The notes under the pieces are model-generated. The model was not told the origin of the DNA. It saw only the letters and a program-made list of their open reading frames with translations, and did not search any database. Made by a program: the position numbers and the translations under genes. A stretch of 59,161 nt of DNA from an uncultured Eubacteriales bacterium (lineage in GTDB: Bacteria > Bacillota > Clostridia > Lachnospirales > Lachnospiraceae): positions 1 through 59,161 of the forward strand of contig ONOC01000002.1 of the NCBI GenBank assembly GCA_900319355.1, written 5' to 3'. Below are positions 43,837 to 51,979 of the stretch, piece after piece. Numbering within the stretch: the stretch's first letter is position 1; every line of letters begins with the position of its first letter.

Positions 43837-44532
43837 TCACTCATCCGTGCGTGAACGTACGATAATCAGTGAAAAATAGCCGGCCTTCTCCGGCAGATTT
43901 TCCGCTCCGGCATACTTTCTTTCGTCCGGCATGCCGCAGTTCTCCACCATGCGCACGTCCTGCCCGGACGTCTGCAGTTTTTCTCTTACTGCCGCGAAGC
44001 GTCTGCCTGATTTCATCAGAACCGTCGTCCCGCCTTCTCCGGGATCCCATGAGACTTCTGATGAGGCCGGGATCACCCTGATGGTGTCCTTCCCGTCCGC
44101 AAGGGAAATGCCGAGTGCTGCCGCTGCCGCGCAGAAAGAGGGAACGCCGCTGATCATTTCTGTCAGGTATCCGTCCGCTGCAGCGATCCGGTTCAGCCCG
44201 GAAAAAGTGGAATACACGGAAGGATCTCCCAGTGTCAGAAAAACCACATTCTTTCCCTCATCCATGATGGATTCGAGCACGGCCGCATTTTTCTTCCGTA
44301 CCTTTTCGAGCTTTTCCTCATCCGTCACCATCGGAAAATCAAGCGGAACCAGTTCTTTTTCTGCCATTTCCGGCACGGCACGGACGGCAATGCCATATGC
44401 CGTGGATTCTCCGGCGGATTTCCCTGGAAAAGCAATCACCGGATTTTCGCGGATCACACGCACCGCTTTCAGCGTCATCATCTCAGGATCGCCGGGACCC
44501 ACGCCGACGCCGATCAGTTTTCCCTTTGCCAT
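43837..44532 (-). CDS. cobI: Precorrin-2 C20-methyltransferase (CobI/CbiL)
   Basis: SAM-dependent methyltransferase of cobalamin biosynthesis. The 231-residue protein has the family glycine motif KLIGVGVGPGDPEMMTLKAVRVI at the N-terminus, FLTLGDPSVYSTFSGL near residue 100, and EMISGVPSFCAAAAALGISLADG. The start at 44532 (MAKGKLIGV) follows AGGAG eight bases upstream; a GTG at 44541 is less likely. No other cob/cbi gene is in the window, so it is either a detached member of a scattered pathway or part of corrinoid salvage. Confidence 0.92.
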   Translation of the reverse strand: MAKGKLIGVGVGPGDPEMMTLKAVRVIRENPVIAFPGKSAGESTAYGIAVRAVPEMAEKELVPLDFPMVTDEEKLEKVRKKNAAVLESIMDEGKNVVFLTLGDPSVYSTFSGLNRIAAADGYLTEMISGVPSFCAAAAALGISLADGKDTIRVIPASSEVSWDPGEGGTTVLMKSGRRFAAVREKLQTSGQDVRMVENCGMPDERKYAGAENLPEKAGYFSLIIVRSRTDE

Positions 44533-44586
44533 ACTGTTCACTCCTGCGGACCAGTTTTTCTGTCCGTCATTCTGTTTTCTTCACAG

Positions 44587-44617
44587 AAAAAGGGGCGGTG
44601 CGCCGCACTGCCCCCTT
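44587..44617 (-). terminator. Intrinsic terminator after desulfoferrodoxin
   Basis: GGGGGCAGTGCG and GCACCGCCCC arms (one mismatch) are followed on the minus strand by TTTTTCTG. It lies just downstream of the desulfoferrodoxin stop and upstream of cobI. Confidence 0.8.
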
Positions 44618-44645
44618 CTGTTTCACATCATGCATCTGTTCTCTG

Positions 44646-45023
44646 TCAGATATCGGCCTTCCAGAGTCCGTGCAGATTGCAGTAAGCATATGCCGCAACC
44701 GGCTTCTCACCTTCTGCCAGTGCGAACACCGCCTCAGGTGCGCCGCCGACAGTCAGATCCTTCTTCTGAAAACCATTTTCTGTCTCCAGAACGATGAACT
44801 CGATATGATGCTCAGCCAGCATCGGATGCGCAGCGGAACCGATCTTTACCGTTACCGTACTGCCGGACACCGTCACAACCGGTACATGCTTCTCTGCCGC
44901 AGCATCCGTCGTATTCGGCACCAGTTCCTTCATTTCCGTTCCGCAGCACTTCGGTGTGCAGGCCGTCTTCTCACCAAGAAAAGTCACAAAGTTGCCACAT
45001 CCTTCACAGCGATAAAATAACAT
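44646..45023 (-). CDS. dfx: Desulfoferrodoxin (superoxide reductase)
   Basis: Reduces superoxide to hydrogen peroxide in anaerobes. The 125-residue protein is the two-iron type. The N-terminal rubredoxin-like center has YRCEGCGNFV and CTPKCCG cysteines. The C-terminal catalytic iron site shows EKHVPVV, GSAAHPMLAEHHIEFIVLE and AYCNLHGLWK, which provide the four His and one Cys ligands. The start follows AAGGAGGG. Its presence supports an anaerobic host. It stands alone before a terminator. Confidence 0.96.
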   Translation of the reverse strand: MLFYRCEGCGNFVTFLGEKTACTPKCCGTEMKELVPNTTDAAAEKHVPVVTVSGSTVTVKIGSAAHPMLAEHHIEFIVLETENGFQKKDLTVGGAPEAVFALAEGEKPVAAYAYCNLHGLWKADI

Positions 45024-45189
45024 AAAAATCCCTCCTTTTGTTCCTCAGTTTCCGTATACATTCACGCGTCCTGCGTTCCGGCCTCCGCTGATCACGGGCA
45101 TCGCGTTCATCGAAGCCGTAAACACAGTTCCAGTATATCACACAGATTCACAGCGTGGCGGACGAAGTCATAAAAATCCGCCATGTTCT

Positions 45190-46062
45190 TCACGCCCTGA
45201 TCAGAGACTTCTGCCAGAGCGCCACGATCTCCGTCTGCAGCGCCGCCGGCAGGAGCGGCATAAAAATCCTGTACGCCACACAGTCTGCCGCAGGAATCAC
45301 CACAAGTTTTCCCTCCTGCATGCCAGCGAAACCGGCCTTTGCCACCTTTTCGGCACTGACGGCATTGACCGAATCCTTCTTGCCCGCACTGGCGCACCAG
45401 TTCGTCTTCGTCGGTCCCGGGCAGAGTGCGGTCACCGTCACCCCGGTTCCCTTCAGTTCGCCTCTCATGGCCTCCGTCAGCGCCAGAACATAGGATTTGG
45501 AAGGTCCGTACACATTAAAATATGGATCCGGTGTAAAGGCGACGATGGAGGCGACATTCATGATTTTTCCGGAGCTGCGGCGCACCATATCCTGTCCGAA
45601 GAGCCGGCAGAGCACCGTAACAGCCGTCACATTCATCTGGATCAGATTTTCCATCACGGAAGCATCCGTATCCGTCACCGTGCCCACCCTGCCGGCACCT
45701 GCATTGTTCACGAGCTGATCAATCACCAGCCCCCGTGAACTGATTTCGTCATACAGCTCCAGGGGTGCCTTCTCGTCCGTGAGGTCCTTCGGGATCAGCG
45801 TCACGCTCACGCCGAAGCTGTTCTCCAGTTCGATCTGCACTTCCCGGAGCTTCTCTTCGTTTCTCGCCACCAGCACCAGATCAAAATGGTGCTCCGCAAA
45901 AATAAAGGCCAGTTCTCTTCCGATGCCGCCGGATGCGCCGGTGATCAGTACGGTCTTCCCCGTGCCGTCCGTATGCATCGCCTTTTTCCTTCCTGCCGCT
46001 CCGTAAACGGCTGCTCCTGCCGCAGCTCCCGCCGCGCACAGCAGAATGCCTTTTCCGCTCAT
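45190..46062 (-). CDS. Short-chain dehydrogenase/reductase with N-terminal hydrophobic segment
   Basis: A 290-residue classical SDR. The cofactor motif is VLITGASGGIGRELA near residue 40, then DLTDEKAPLELYDEI, VNNAGAGRVG, and the catalytic pair YGPSKSY (Tyr and Lys) with Ser in NVASIVAF. The first 25 residues, GILLCAAGAAAGAAVYGAAG, form a possible membrane anchor. The family resembles YqjQ/DltE-like oxidoreductases of unknown substrate. The start follows GGAGGCATCTGAAT. It is a single gene on the minus strand. Confidence 0.9.
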   Translation of the reverse strand: MSGKGILLCAAGAAAGAAVYGAAGRKKAMHTDGTGKTVLITGASGGIGRELAFIFAEHHFDLVLVARNEEKLREVQIELENSFGVSVTLIPKDLTDEKAPLELYDEISSRGLVIDQLVNNAGAGRVGTVTDTDASVMENLIQMNVTAVTVLCRLFGQDMVRRSSGKIMNVASIVAFTPDPYFNVYGPSKSYVLALTEAMRGELKGTGVTVTALCPGPTKTNWCASAGKKDSVNAVSAEKVAKAGFAGMQEGKLVVIPAADCVAYRIFMPLLPAALQTEIVALWQKSLIRA

Positions 46063-46205
46063 ATTCAGATGCCTCCGCCATGTAAGGTTCTTTTCAGGTA
46101 TGTGTCCTGCAATATGACTGTCTTCAACAGTTCTATCTTACATCATGCGGACATGAAACAAAACAGACTTTGATGCTGTCATGAAAATCTGTTTGTCAGC
46201 CACTG

Positions 46206-47618
46206 TTACGCCTCCGGTACGGAAAGCGCCTTCATCTCTTTTACGATGACGACAAGTGAAATCACGAAAGTCAGAACATCCGAGACGGGCATGGAGTACA
46301 GCACACCGTTCAGTCCGAAAAACACCGGCAGCAGCAGGGCGAACCCGACGCCGAAGACCACTTCCCTGACAAAGGAGAGCATGGACGAGATGAACGCACG
46401 TCCCGCGCCCTGCAGATAAATGAAATTGCCCTTGTTCAGCGTGGCCAGCGGCATCATGCAGAGATAGATTCTGAAGCTCCTGACGGCAAAGTCAGTATAG
46501 TACCGGCTTTCATTGGCAGCACCGAAAATATCAGTCAGCTGCTTCGGGAAAAATTCAACCACGATCAGCGAGATAAGACCGAGGAGAAACTCGTGCAGAA
46601 GAACCATTCTGTAGAGCTGCTTTGCCCGGTCTTTTCGTCCTGCGCCGATATTGTATCCGACGATCGGGATGCAGCCTGCGCTCATGCCGACGGCAATGGA
46701 AATCACGATCTGGAACACCTTCATGACAATGCCGACGACAGCCATGGGGATCTGCGCATACTGCTGCTGACCGAAGACCGGATCCTGCGCGCCGTACACC
46801 TTCAGCATATTATTAATGGCTGCCATGGCTGCCACCAGCGAAATCTGGGAAAAGAAGGATGTCATGCCGAGAGACAGACATTTTCTGACGAGATCCGGTC
46901 TGAAGGCAAAGCTTGATTTTTCGAGTTTTACCGCCTTCATGTGACAGAGATACCAGATGGCCAGAACGGCTGTGATCAGCTGTCCCGCGACCGTGGCCAC
47001 GGCCGCGCCCATCATGCCCCAGTGGGCGATAAAAATAAACACCGGATCAAGAATGATGTTGGCAACGGCGCCGAGAAGTGTGGATACCATGGCAAATTTC
47101 GGGCTGCCGTCCGAGCGGATGATGGGATTCATGGCCTGACCGAACATATAAGCCGGGATGCCCATGGTAATATAGGTGAAATATTCTCTGCTCCGCTCAA
47201 AGGTTTCTTCGTTGACTCTTCCTCCGAACACCGTCAGAATCGGGCCCTGCCAGATGGCATACACGGCCGTGAGCGCCACACTGATCAGAAGAACCACCAC
47301 CACGGCATTGCCGATGGCTCTGTGGGAGTCCTCTTTTCTGCCCTGTCCCAGGCACAGACTGACGAAGGCACAGGTACCGTCTCCGACCATCACGGCAAGG
47401 GCGAGGGCGATGACCGTCATCGGGAAAACGACGGTGTTTGCCGCGTTGCCGTACGATCCGAGGTACGATGCGTTGGCGATGAAAATCTGATCGACGATGT
47501 TGTACAGCGCGGCAACCACCAGAGAGATCACGCAGGGAACTGCGTACTTTCTCATCAGCACGGAGAGTTTTTCCGTCTCCAGCCAGCTGTTTGCCTTTCT
47601 GTTTTCTGCTGCTTCCAT
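46206..47618 (-). CDS. MATE family efflux transporter 2
   Basis: A 470-residue MATE antiporter, only distantly similar to the first one. The N-terminus VLMRKYAVPCVISLVVAALYNIVDQIFIAN and GIPAYMFGQAMNPIIRSDGSPKFAM, with LGAVANIILDPVFIFI, are family motifs. About 12 membrane segments are visible. A strong AAGGAGG site precedes the ATG. Upstream lies a 401-base gap with a leader terminator, which hints at induction by attenuation. The substrate is unknown. Confidence 0.93.
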   Translation of the reverse strand: MEAAENRKANSWLETEKLSVLMRKYAVPCVISLVVAALYNIVDQIFIANASYLGSYGNAANTVVFPMTVIALALAVMVGDGTCAFVSLCLGQGRKEDSHRAIGNAVVVVLLISVALTAVYAIWQGPILTVFGGRVNEETFERSREYFTYITMGIPAYMFGQAMNPIIRSDGSPKFAMVSTLLGAVANIILDPVFIFIAHWGMMGAAVATVAGQLITAVLAIWYLCHMKAVKLEKSSFAFRPDLVRKCLSLGMTSFFSQISLVAAMAAINNMLKVYGAQDPVFGQQQYAQIPMAVVGIVMKVFQIVISIAVGMSAGCIPIVGYNIGAGRKDRAKQLYRMVLLHEFLLGLISLIVVEFFPKQLTDIFGAANESRYYTDFAVRSFRIYLCMMPLATLNKGNFIYLQGAGRAFISSMLSFVREVVFGVGFALLLPVFFGLNGVLYSMPVSDVLTFVISLVVIVKEMKALSVPEA

Positions 47619-47728
47619 TTCTGATTCCTCCTTTATGTCTCTTCAGATAAAACCTGAACCGTGCACCGGCACAGGTAAGAGATAAGACACGCTTCGCGGG
47701 GTAAAACCCGCCGCCGCGGCGCATGAAT

Positions 47729-47782
47729 AAAAAAAAGCAGGAAATGCGTCAGTCTCTAACCCGGACTTACGCATTTCCTGCT
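47729..47782 (-). terminator. Intrinsic terminator in the MATE 2 leader
   Basis: Perfect 14-bp arms AGCAGGAAATGCGT and ACGCATTTCCTGCT with a 19-base loop are followed on the minus strand by eight T residues. No minus-strand gene lies upstream, so it can only act on the MATE 2 leader transcript. A 43-codon frame starting ATGCGTAAG begins within the 5' arm and runs through it. Confidence 0.85.
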
Positions 47783-47909
47783 GCTCAGTTATCTGTTATT
47801 TCTATTTTAGCCTCTTTTCCGCTGCTTCATAATATGTCAAAATCACAAAAATCGTCTTTTTTGCCGGCGGCTGCCCTGAAATTTTGCCAACGGATGCCTG
47901 TCTGTGATA

Positions 47910-48000
47910 AAATCCTGTATAAGTCCGTCGCATGCCAGAGGCGGTCTGCACACCCGAAGGGTGCGCAAGGCCGACTGTGGCTTTGCGACGATAACAGGTA
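47910..48000. repeat. Intergenic stem-loop element before the NifX-FKBP gene
   Basis: CCTGTATAAG and ATAACAGGTAT flank nested arms CGTCGCA/TGCGACG and GCACACCC/GGGTGCGC. The plan matches the repeats near 16.5 kb. It lies just upstream of the ribosome site. Confidence 0.6.
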
Positions 48001-48019
48001 TGAACAGGAGGTATCAGTT

Positions 48020-48928
48020 ATGAAAATTGCAGTGCCCAGTGAAAACGGAAAGGTTTTTCAGCATTTCGGACGCACCGGATTCTTCACATACTATGATGTG
48101 ACCGACGGAAAGGTCTCGCCGGAGGGTACTTTTTCTACAGAGGGAACCAGTCATGAGGCGCTGGCGGATCTGCTCGCTTCAGCGCATGTGGATGTGGTCA
48201 TCTGCGGCGGTCTGGGCGCGGGAATGATCCATGCGCTTCAGTCATACGGCATCCGCGTCGTTCCCGGTGCTGAAGGCAGCACGGATGACGCCGTTGCCGC
48301 CTTTCTCAGCGGTGCGCTGACAGCATCGGACGTACCGAACTGTGACCGTCACGGCAAAGCGCATGACGGCGGAGATGAAGAAGCCGCGGAAGGTGCACAT
48401 GCCTGCGGCGGAGAAGAAGAGGCGGAAGGCGCGCATGCCTGTGGCGGATGCGGCGGCGGCTGCGGCGGATGCTGCGGTCATCACACCATGCCGGAAGTAA
48501 CGGGAAAGAATGTCGGAAAAACCGTCCGCGTTCATTACGAAGGCACTTTTAACGACGGAACCGTATTTGATTCCTCATGGGAGCGCAACGCTCCGCTTGA
48601 GTTTATCTGCGGTGCCGGCCAGATGATTCACGGCTTCGACCAGGCTGTGGCAGATATGGAACAGGGACAGACCGTTCAGATTCATCTCATGCCGGAGGAA
48701 GCCTACGGCATGCCGGATCCCGGGGCCGTTCTTACGTTTGAGATCAGTGATCTGCCGGGATCCGAAAATCTGAAACCCGGACAGCGGGTGCACCTGGAGA
48801 CCGACCAGGGACAGGTGGTTCCGGTTCGTGTCACGGCCGTCAGTGATCATGAGATCACGCTGGATGCCAACCATGAAATGGCCGGAAAAGAACTGAATTT
48901 CAGAATCGAACTGCTCGAGGTTGTCTGA
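48020..48928 (+). CDS. NifX/NifB-like domain fused through a Cys/His-rich linker to a SlyD-type FKBP
   Basis: A 302-residue fusion. Residues 1-110 match the dinitrogenase iron-molybdenum cofactor (NifX/NafY-like) domain: MKIAVPSENGKVFQHFGRTGFFTYYDV and VVICGGLGAGMIHALQSYGIRVVPG. A low-complexity linker follows with two GAHACGG units and a CGGCGGGCGGCCGHH-type cluster. Residues 160-302 are a SlyD-like peptidyl-prolyl isomerase: GKTVRVHYEGTFNDGTVFDSS, GAGQMIHGFDQAVADMEQGQ, MPEEAYGMPDP. The linker looks like a metal site. A role in metal or cluster handling is likely, and nitrogen fixation is not implied. The start follows AGGAGGTATCAGTT. Confidence 0.9.
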   Translation: MKIAVPSENGKVFQHFGRTGFFTYYDVTDGKVSPEGTFSTEGTSHEALADLLASAHVDVVICGGLGAGMIHALQSYGIRVVPGAEGSTDDAVAAFLSGALTASDVPNCDRHGKAHDGGDEEAAEGAHACGGEEEAEGAHACGGCGGGCGGCCGHHTMPEVTGKNVGKTVRVHYEGTFNDGTVFDSSWERNAPLEFICGAGQMIHGFDQAVADMEQGQTVQIHLMPEEAYGMPDPGAVLTFEISDLPGSENLKPGQRVHLETDQGQVVPVRVTAVSDHEITLDANHEMAGKELNFRIELLEVV

Positions 48929-48946
48929 CCTTCAGAGACAGCTGCT

Positions 48947-48990
48947 GCCGGTTCTGCACACTATCCCGGTGTGCAGGGCCGGCTCTTTTT
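48947..48990 (+). terminator. Intrinsic terminator after the NifX-FKBP gene
   Basis: GCCGG and CTGCACAC arms pair with GTGTGCAG and CCGGC, followed by TCTTTTT. The T-run overlaps the azlD stop codon on the opposite strand. Confidence 0.88.
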
Positions 48991-49333
48991 ATAACAGATT
49001 CAGCACGATCATATAAGCCGCGGTACCGGCTGCCATGGAGAGAAACATCTGTCTCCGTGCGGCAAAAACCGCAACAGTTACGACAAGGCCGATGATCGCG
49101 GGGATCCCGTGATTTCCGCCCGCCGCAAAAGATGTGATAAAATCCGTGTTCCGGAAGCAGTAGACACAGAGGAGACCGAAGACGGCCGGCCCCAGCACTT
49201 TTCCGAGATAGGTGACATATTTCGGGATCTTTCTTCCCTCAGGGAAGGCGATATACGGAAGGAACCTGGTAAAAACCGTTCCCGCCGTCACAACCAGAAT
49301 GGTAATGGCCATTTCTGCCGGTGTCATACTCAT
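48989..49333 (-). CDS. azlD: AzlD family branched-chain amino acid export subunit
   Basis: A 114-residue membrane protein with four hydrophobic segments, starting EMAITILVVTAGTVFTRFLPYIAFPEGRKIPKYVTYLGKVLGPAVFGLLCVY. This is the AzlD signature. It works with AzlC in export of branched-chain amino acids or their analogues. Its ATG overlaps the azlC stop (ATGA). Confidence 0.9.
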   Translation of the reverse strand: MSMTPAEMAITILVVTAGTVFTRFLPYIAFPEGRKIPKYVTYLGKVLGPAVFGLLCVYCFRNTDFITSFAAGGNHGIPAIIGLVVTVAVFAARRQMFLSMAAGTAAYMIVLNLL

Positions 49334-50211
49334 ATCCGCTCCTCTTCTGCCGCCTCATGTACGGCTTCTGTCTGGTTCATTTCATCTGCCTCCTTCTGAT
49401 GCTTCTCTTCTGCCGCCTCACCCACGGACGCTTCCTGATCCTTCTCTTCTGCCGCGTCATACACGGCCTCGACCGGCTTCCGTATCAGTGTCAGTATCGC
49501 AAGGATGACAATCATCGAAGGCACAATGAACCGGTCCGGCCCGAAAATCAGGAGGCAGAAGACCGACCCCGCGACGCCGGTGAGTTCCGGCGCGTGACGG
49601 AGAATCCAGTCCTGCAGGCTTATTTTCTTCCGGTCTTCCGCTGCTGATGCCTGCGCCGTTTTTTTCAGTTCGTCACGGTCCTTCATCCACTGGTTCATAA
49701 AAATCGACACAAACATGGCTGTCATGACGAAATCAAGGCCCTGCACAGGGATCGTGATCATCGATCCGAAGAAGGCGCCGAGCGCCGCACCGGAAACCCA
49801 GTACATCTGATCAAGAAAAGAAACCGCCAGATAATACTTCGTCCGGTCGCACCCGTGCGGAATCACCGCATCGTAATTCAGGGCGAAGGTTTCATCACTC
49901 GTCGTATAAATCAGGTAAAATTTTGCCTTTCCCGTTCCCCTGTATTTATTCAGCATGGAAATGCCGTAAAAAATATGACGCGCACCGATCATCAGCGCCG
50001 TGCCCAGCGCCGACACCGGGTTGAACGACGAAAGCAGAATATCCACCATCAGGAATTCCATGGATCCCGTGTAGATCACCAGTGCCGTCAGCACCGGCAG
50101 CCACGCCGGAAAGCCGTTCGTCGTCATCAGTATGCCGTAAATGATTCCAAGGAACACATATCCCGTCAGCACAGGGATGGTCTTCGGAAATGCACATTTC
50201 AGTTCTCTCAT
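49330..50211 (-). CDS. azlC: AzlC family branched-chain amino acid permease with repetitive charged tail
   Basis: Membrane partner of AzlD. The AzlC core occupies residues 1-240: FPKTIPVLTGYVFLGIIYGILMTTNGFPAWLPVLTALVIYTGSMEFLMVD, MIGARHIFYGISML and YLIYTTSDETFAL. The C-terminal 45 residues are unusual: three imperfect repeats built on EAVYDAAEEKDQEA, GEAAEEKHQKEAD and EAVHEAAEEE. This highly charged tail is not part of the standard family. It overlaps azlD by four bases. The start follows GAGAGGACAGC. Confidence 0.9.
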   Translation of the reverse strand: MRELKCAFPKTIPVLTGYVFLGIIYGILMTTNGFPAWLPVLTALVIYTGSMEFLMVDILLSSFNPVSALGTALMIGARHIFYGISMLNKYRGTGKAKFYLIYTTSDETFALNYDAVIPHGCDRTKYYLAVSFLDQMYWVSGAALGAFFGSMITIPVQGLDFVMTAMFVSIFMNQWMKDRDELKKTAQASAAEDRKKISLQDWILRHAPELTGVAGSVFCLLIFGPDRFIVPSMIVILAILTLIRKPVEAVYDAAEEKDQEASVGEAAEEKHQKEADEMNQTEAVHEAAEEERI

Positions 50212-50270
50212 GCTGTCCTCTCTGCTCTGTCCTCAGGAACAGAAACCTCATTTTCCTCCCTGTCACCCGG

Positions 50271-50722
50271 TCAGTCCAGATGCACGGTCTTTGTCGCGAT
50301 TTTTTCACGGAACGTCCGGTCATGTTCAACAAAAATCAGCGTCGGTGAGAACGCCGTGATCAGCTGCTCGATCTGCATTACGGACGGTACAGCGCCTCCG
50401 GTTCAATTTCCAGTCCTGAAGTCTCCTTCAGGAATTCCCAGTCCTCCGCCGAAGGGCAGATCTCCTCGAGGATCTCTATGGTCATGCGGCTCATGTCGCT
50501 TACCGGACAGGGGAAATAATCAAAGGTCACGGAGGAAATGATCCGCCCCGTATATGCCAGTTCTCCCTGAAGGAGCCTGAGGAAGGTTGTCTTTCCTCTG
50601 CCGTTCCGTCCGATCAGACCCAGTTTCCAGTCACTGTCAATCTGGAAACTGACGGAATCAAAAATATTTTCTCCGCTTTCAGGATAGGCAAAGGTCAGAT
50701 TTTCTGCTTTGATCACTGACAT
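50271..50722 (-). pseudogene. ABC-F ATPase remnant with large internal deletion
   Basis: The first 114 codons read as an Lsa/VmlR-like ABC-F protein: MSVIKAENLTFAYPESGENIFDSVSFQIDSDWKLGLIGRNGRGKTTFLRLL, with an intact Walker A. The frame then meets TAA right after EPEALYRP, the point where the signature region should follow. In another frame the next bases read MQIEQLITAFSPTLIFVEHDRTFREKIATKTVHLD and then stop, which looks like the far C-terminus of the same family. About two thirds of the gene (roughly 350-400 codons) is missing. ABC-F proteins protect ribosomes from antibiotics, so this would be a lost function. Confidence 0.75.
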
Positions 50723-50945
50723 CCGCTGCTGTTTCCTCCCTTGTCTTCTTTCTGTTCTCTCTTCTGACTTTCTCTTCCGGCTTTCTCCCCGGGTTTCCTC
50801 TCCGGGTTTCCTCTCCGGGTTTTCTGCCCGGGCTTCCCGCCCCGGACAGCTGCCGGTCATGATGACTGCAGACATTCTGAATGAGTATAACGCCGGAAAC
50901 GTCTGTTTAAAAGGGTATCCTGCGCTTACGCCCGGCGGACGGCAT

Positions 50946-50969
50946 AAAAAAAGGCGGCATCTGCCGCCT
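50946..50969 (-). terminator. Intrinsic terminator after the EamA transporter
   Basis: AGGCGGCA and TGCCGCCT arms with a three-base loop are followed on the minus strand by seven T residues. It lies 20 bases after the transporter stop. Confidence 0.92.
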
Positions 50970-50989
50970 GTCACTGCCTGTCTGATTTA

Positions 50990-51832
50990 TTATTTTTCGG
51001 CGAGCACCATGGCCGCCGCAACAACGACAATACCGATGATGCCGGTAACCGTCAGCTTCTCACCGTAGACAACAGCGCCGGCGATGGTCGCCGTCACCGG
51101 TTCCACTGAGGCAATCACCGATGCCACGGAATTTTCCACGTGAGTGAGACCGACAGTATACAGCACAAAGGGACATACGGTACAGATCACGCCGAGACCG
51201 ATGCTGACGGCCGCAAGAGGCAGTGTGGAAAACGCGGTGGAAAACAGCCGCGCCGGTCTGACACAGATCAGGGAAAAGACGGCTGCCACGAGAAAGGTAT
51301 AAAAGGTGATCGTCATGGAACTGTATGCGCGTTCGATGGCGAACCGCCCGAAAATCGAATAGAGCGCATACCCGAGACCGGCACCGAGGCCGGTCAGAAG
51401 TGTCATGAAGGATATCCCGCCGGATCCGGTCACGCCTGTCACGAGCGCACAGCCGGCCACGGTAAGAAGCGCTGCGGCGATTTTTCTCACCGTCAGCTTC
51501 TCCCTGAAAACAGCTGCCGATATCAGCATAACAAAGACCGGCGCCGTATAGAGGAGGACGGCCGCAACGGAAAGCGACGCCTCCTCGACCGTTTTAAAGT
51601 AGCACGCATTAAAGAAAACAATGCTCCCGATGCCCGTGCCGGCAAAAATCCACAGGTCCTTCAGTCTGATCCTGAAAGCCCGGCGGTTTCTGAAAAGAAG
51701 AATGAGGCCGGTCACCGAAGCCGTCACAGAGGCCCGCAGCGCCACGATATCCATGGACGCAAGGCCTGCGCCGTTCAGCTGCCTCGTAAACAGACCGATG
51801 ACGCCCCACAGGATGCCAGCCAGAAGAATCAT
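50990..51832 (-). CDS. EamA/DMT family transporter
   Basis: A 280-residue drug/metabolite-superfamily permease with ten hydrophobic helices in two EamA repeats. The N-terminus is ILLAGILWGVIGLFTRQLNGAGLASMDIVALRA. The second repeat ends with ENSVASVIASVEPVTATIAGAVVYGEKLTVTGIIGIVVV, a typical EamA signature. It probably exports an amino acid or metabolite, but the substrate cannot be told. The start is uncertain: ATG at 51832 lacks a near ribosome site, and TTG at 51844 with GGGGTGAG is an alternative. It lies downstream of the proline racemase on the same strand. Confidence 0.88.
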   Translation of the reverse strand: MILLAGILWGVIGLFTRQLNGAGLASMDIVALRASVTASVTGLILLFRNRRAFRIRLKDLWIFAGTGIGSIVFFNACYFKTVEEASLSVAAVLLYTAPVFVMLISAAVFREKLTVRKIAAALLTVAGCALVTGVTGSGGISFMTLLTGLGAGLGYALYSIFGRFAIERAYSSMTITFYTFLVAAVFSLICVRPARLFSTAFSTLPLAAVSIGLGVICTVCPFVLYTVGLTHVENSVASVIASVEPVTATIAGAVVYGEKLTVTGIIGIVVVAAAMVLAEK

Positions 51833-51979
51833 GAACAGATACAAGCTCTCACCCCGCTTTTTTGTGAAAATGCCGCATTTCTGCAGACAGCCGCCTGACA
51901 TTCGTCCTGTCGACCGCCGGACACTCAGTTCACATGACCGCCGGATACCCAGTTCACACAGCCGCCCGATACCGGCGGA

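Larger units (their letters stand above)
47619..48019. other. 401-bp divergent intergenic region
   Basis: It lies between MATE 2 (minus) and the NifX-FKBP gene (plus). It holds a leader terminator for MATE 2 (47729-47782), a GC-rich palindrome near 47690-47722, an AT-rich stretch near 47800-47860 likely containing promoters, and a structured element at 47910-48000. No gene is seen. Confidence 0.65.

Noticed and set aside
48020-48928. Nitrogen fixation locus
   Set aside because: The NifX-like domain occurs in many non-fixing anaerobes, and no nif structural or cofactor genes are nearby.
50723-50945. N-terminal extension of the ABC-F remnant
   Set aside because: The open frame upstream is Arg/Glu-rich and repetitive (CTCTCCGGGTTTC units), unlike the family. 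The ATG at 50722 with GGGAGG upstream is a better start.
51905-51970. Possible regulatory repeat between the EamA gene and prdF
   Set aside because: There are two or three imperfect GACCGCCGGA-type units, but they are short and have no clear symmetry, so they are not listed as a site.
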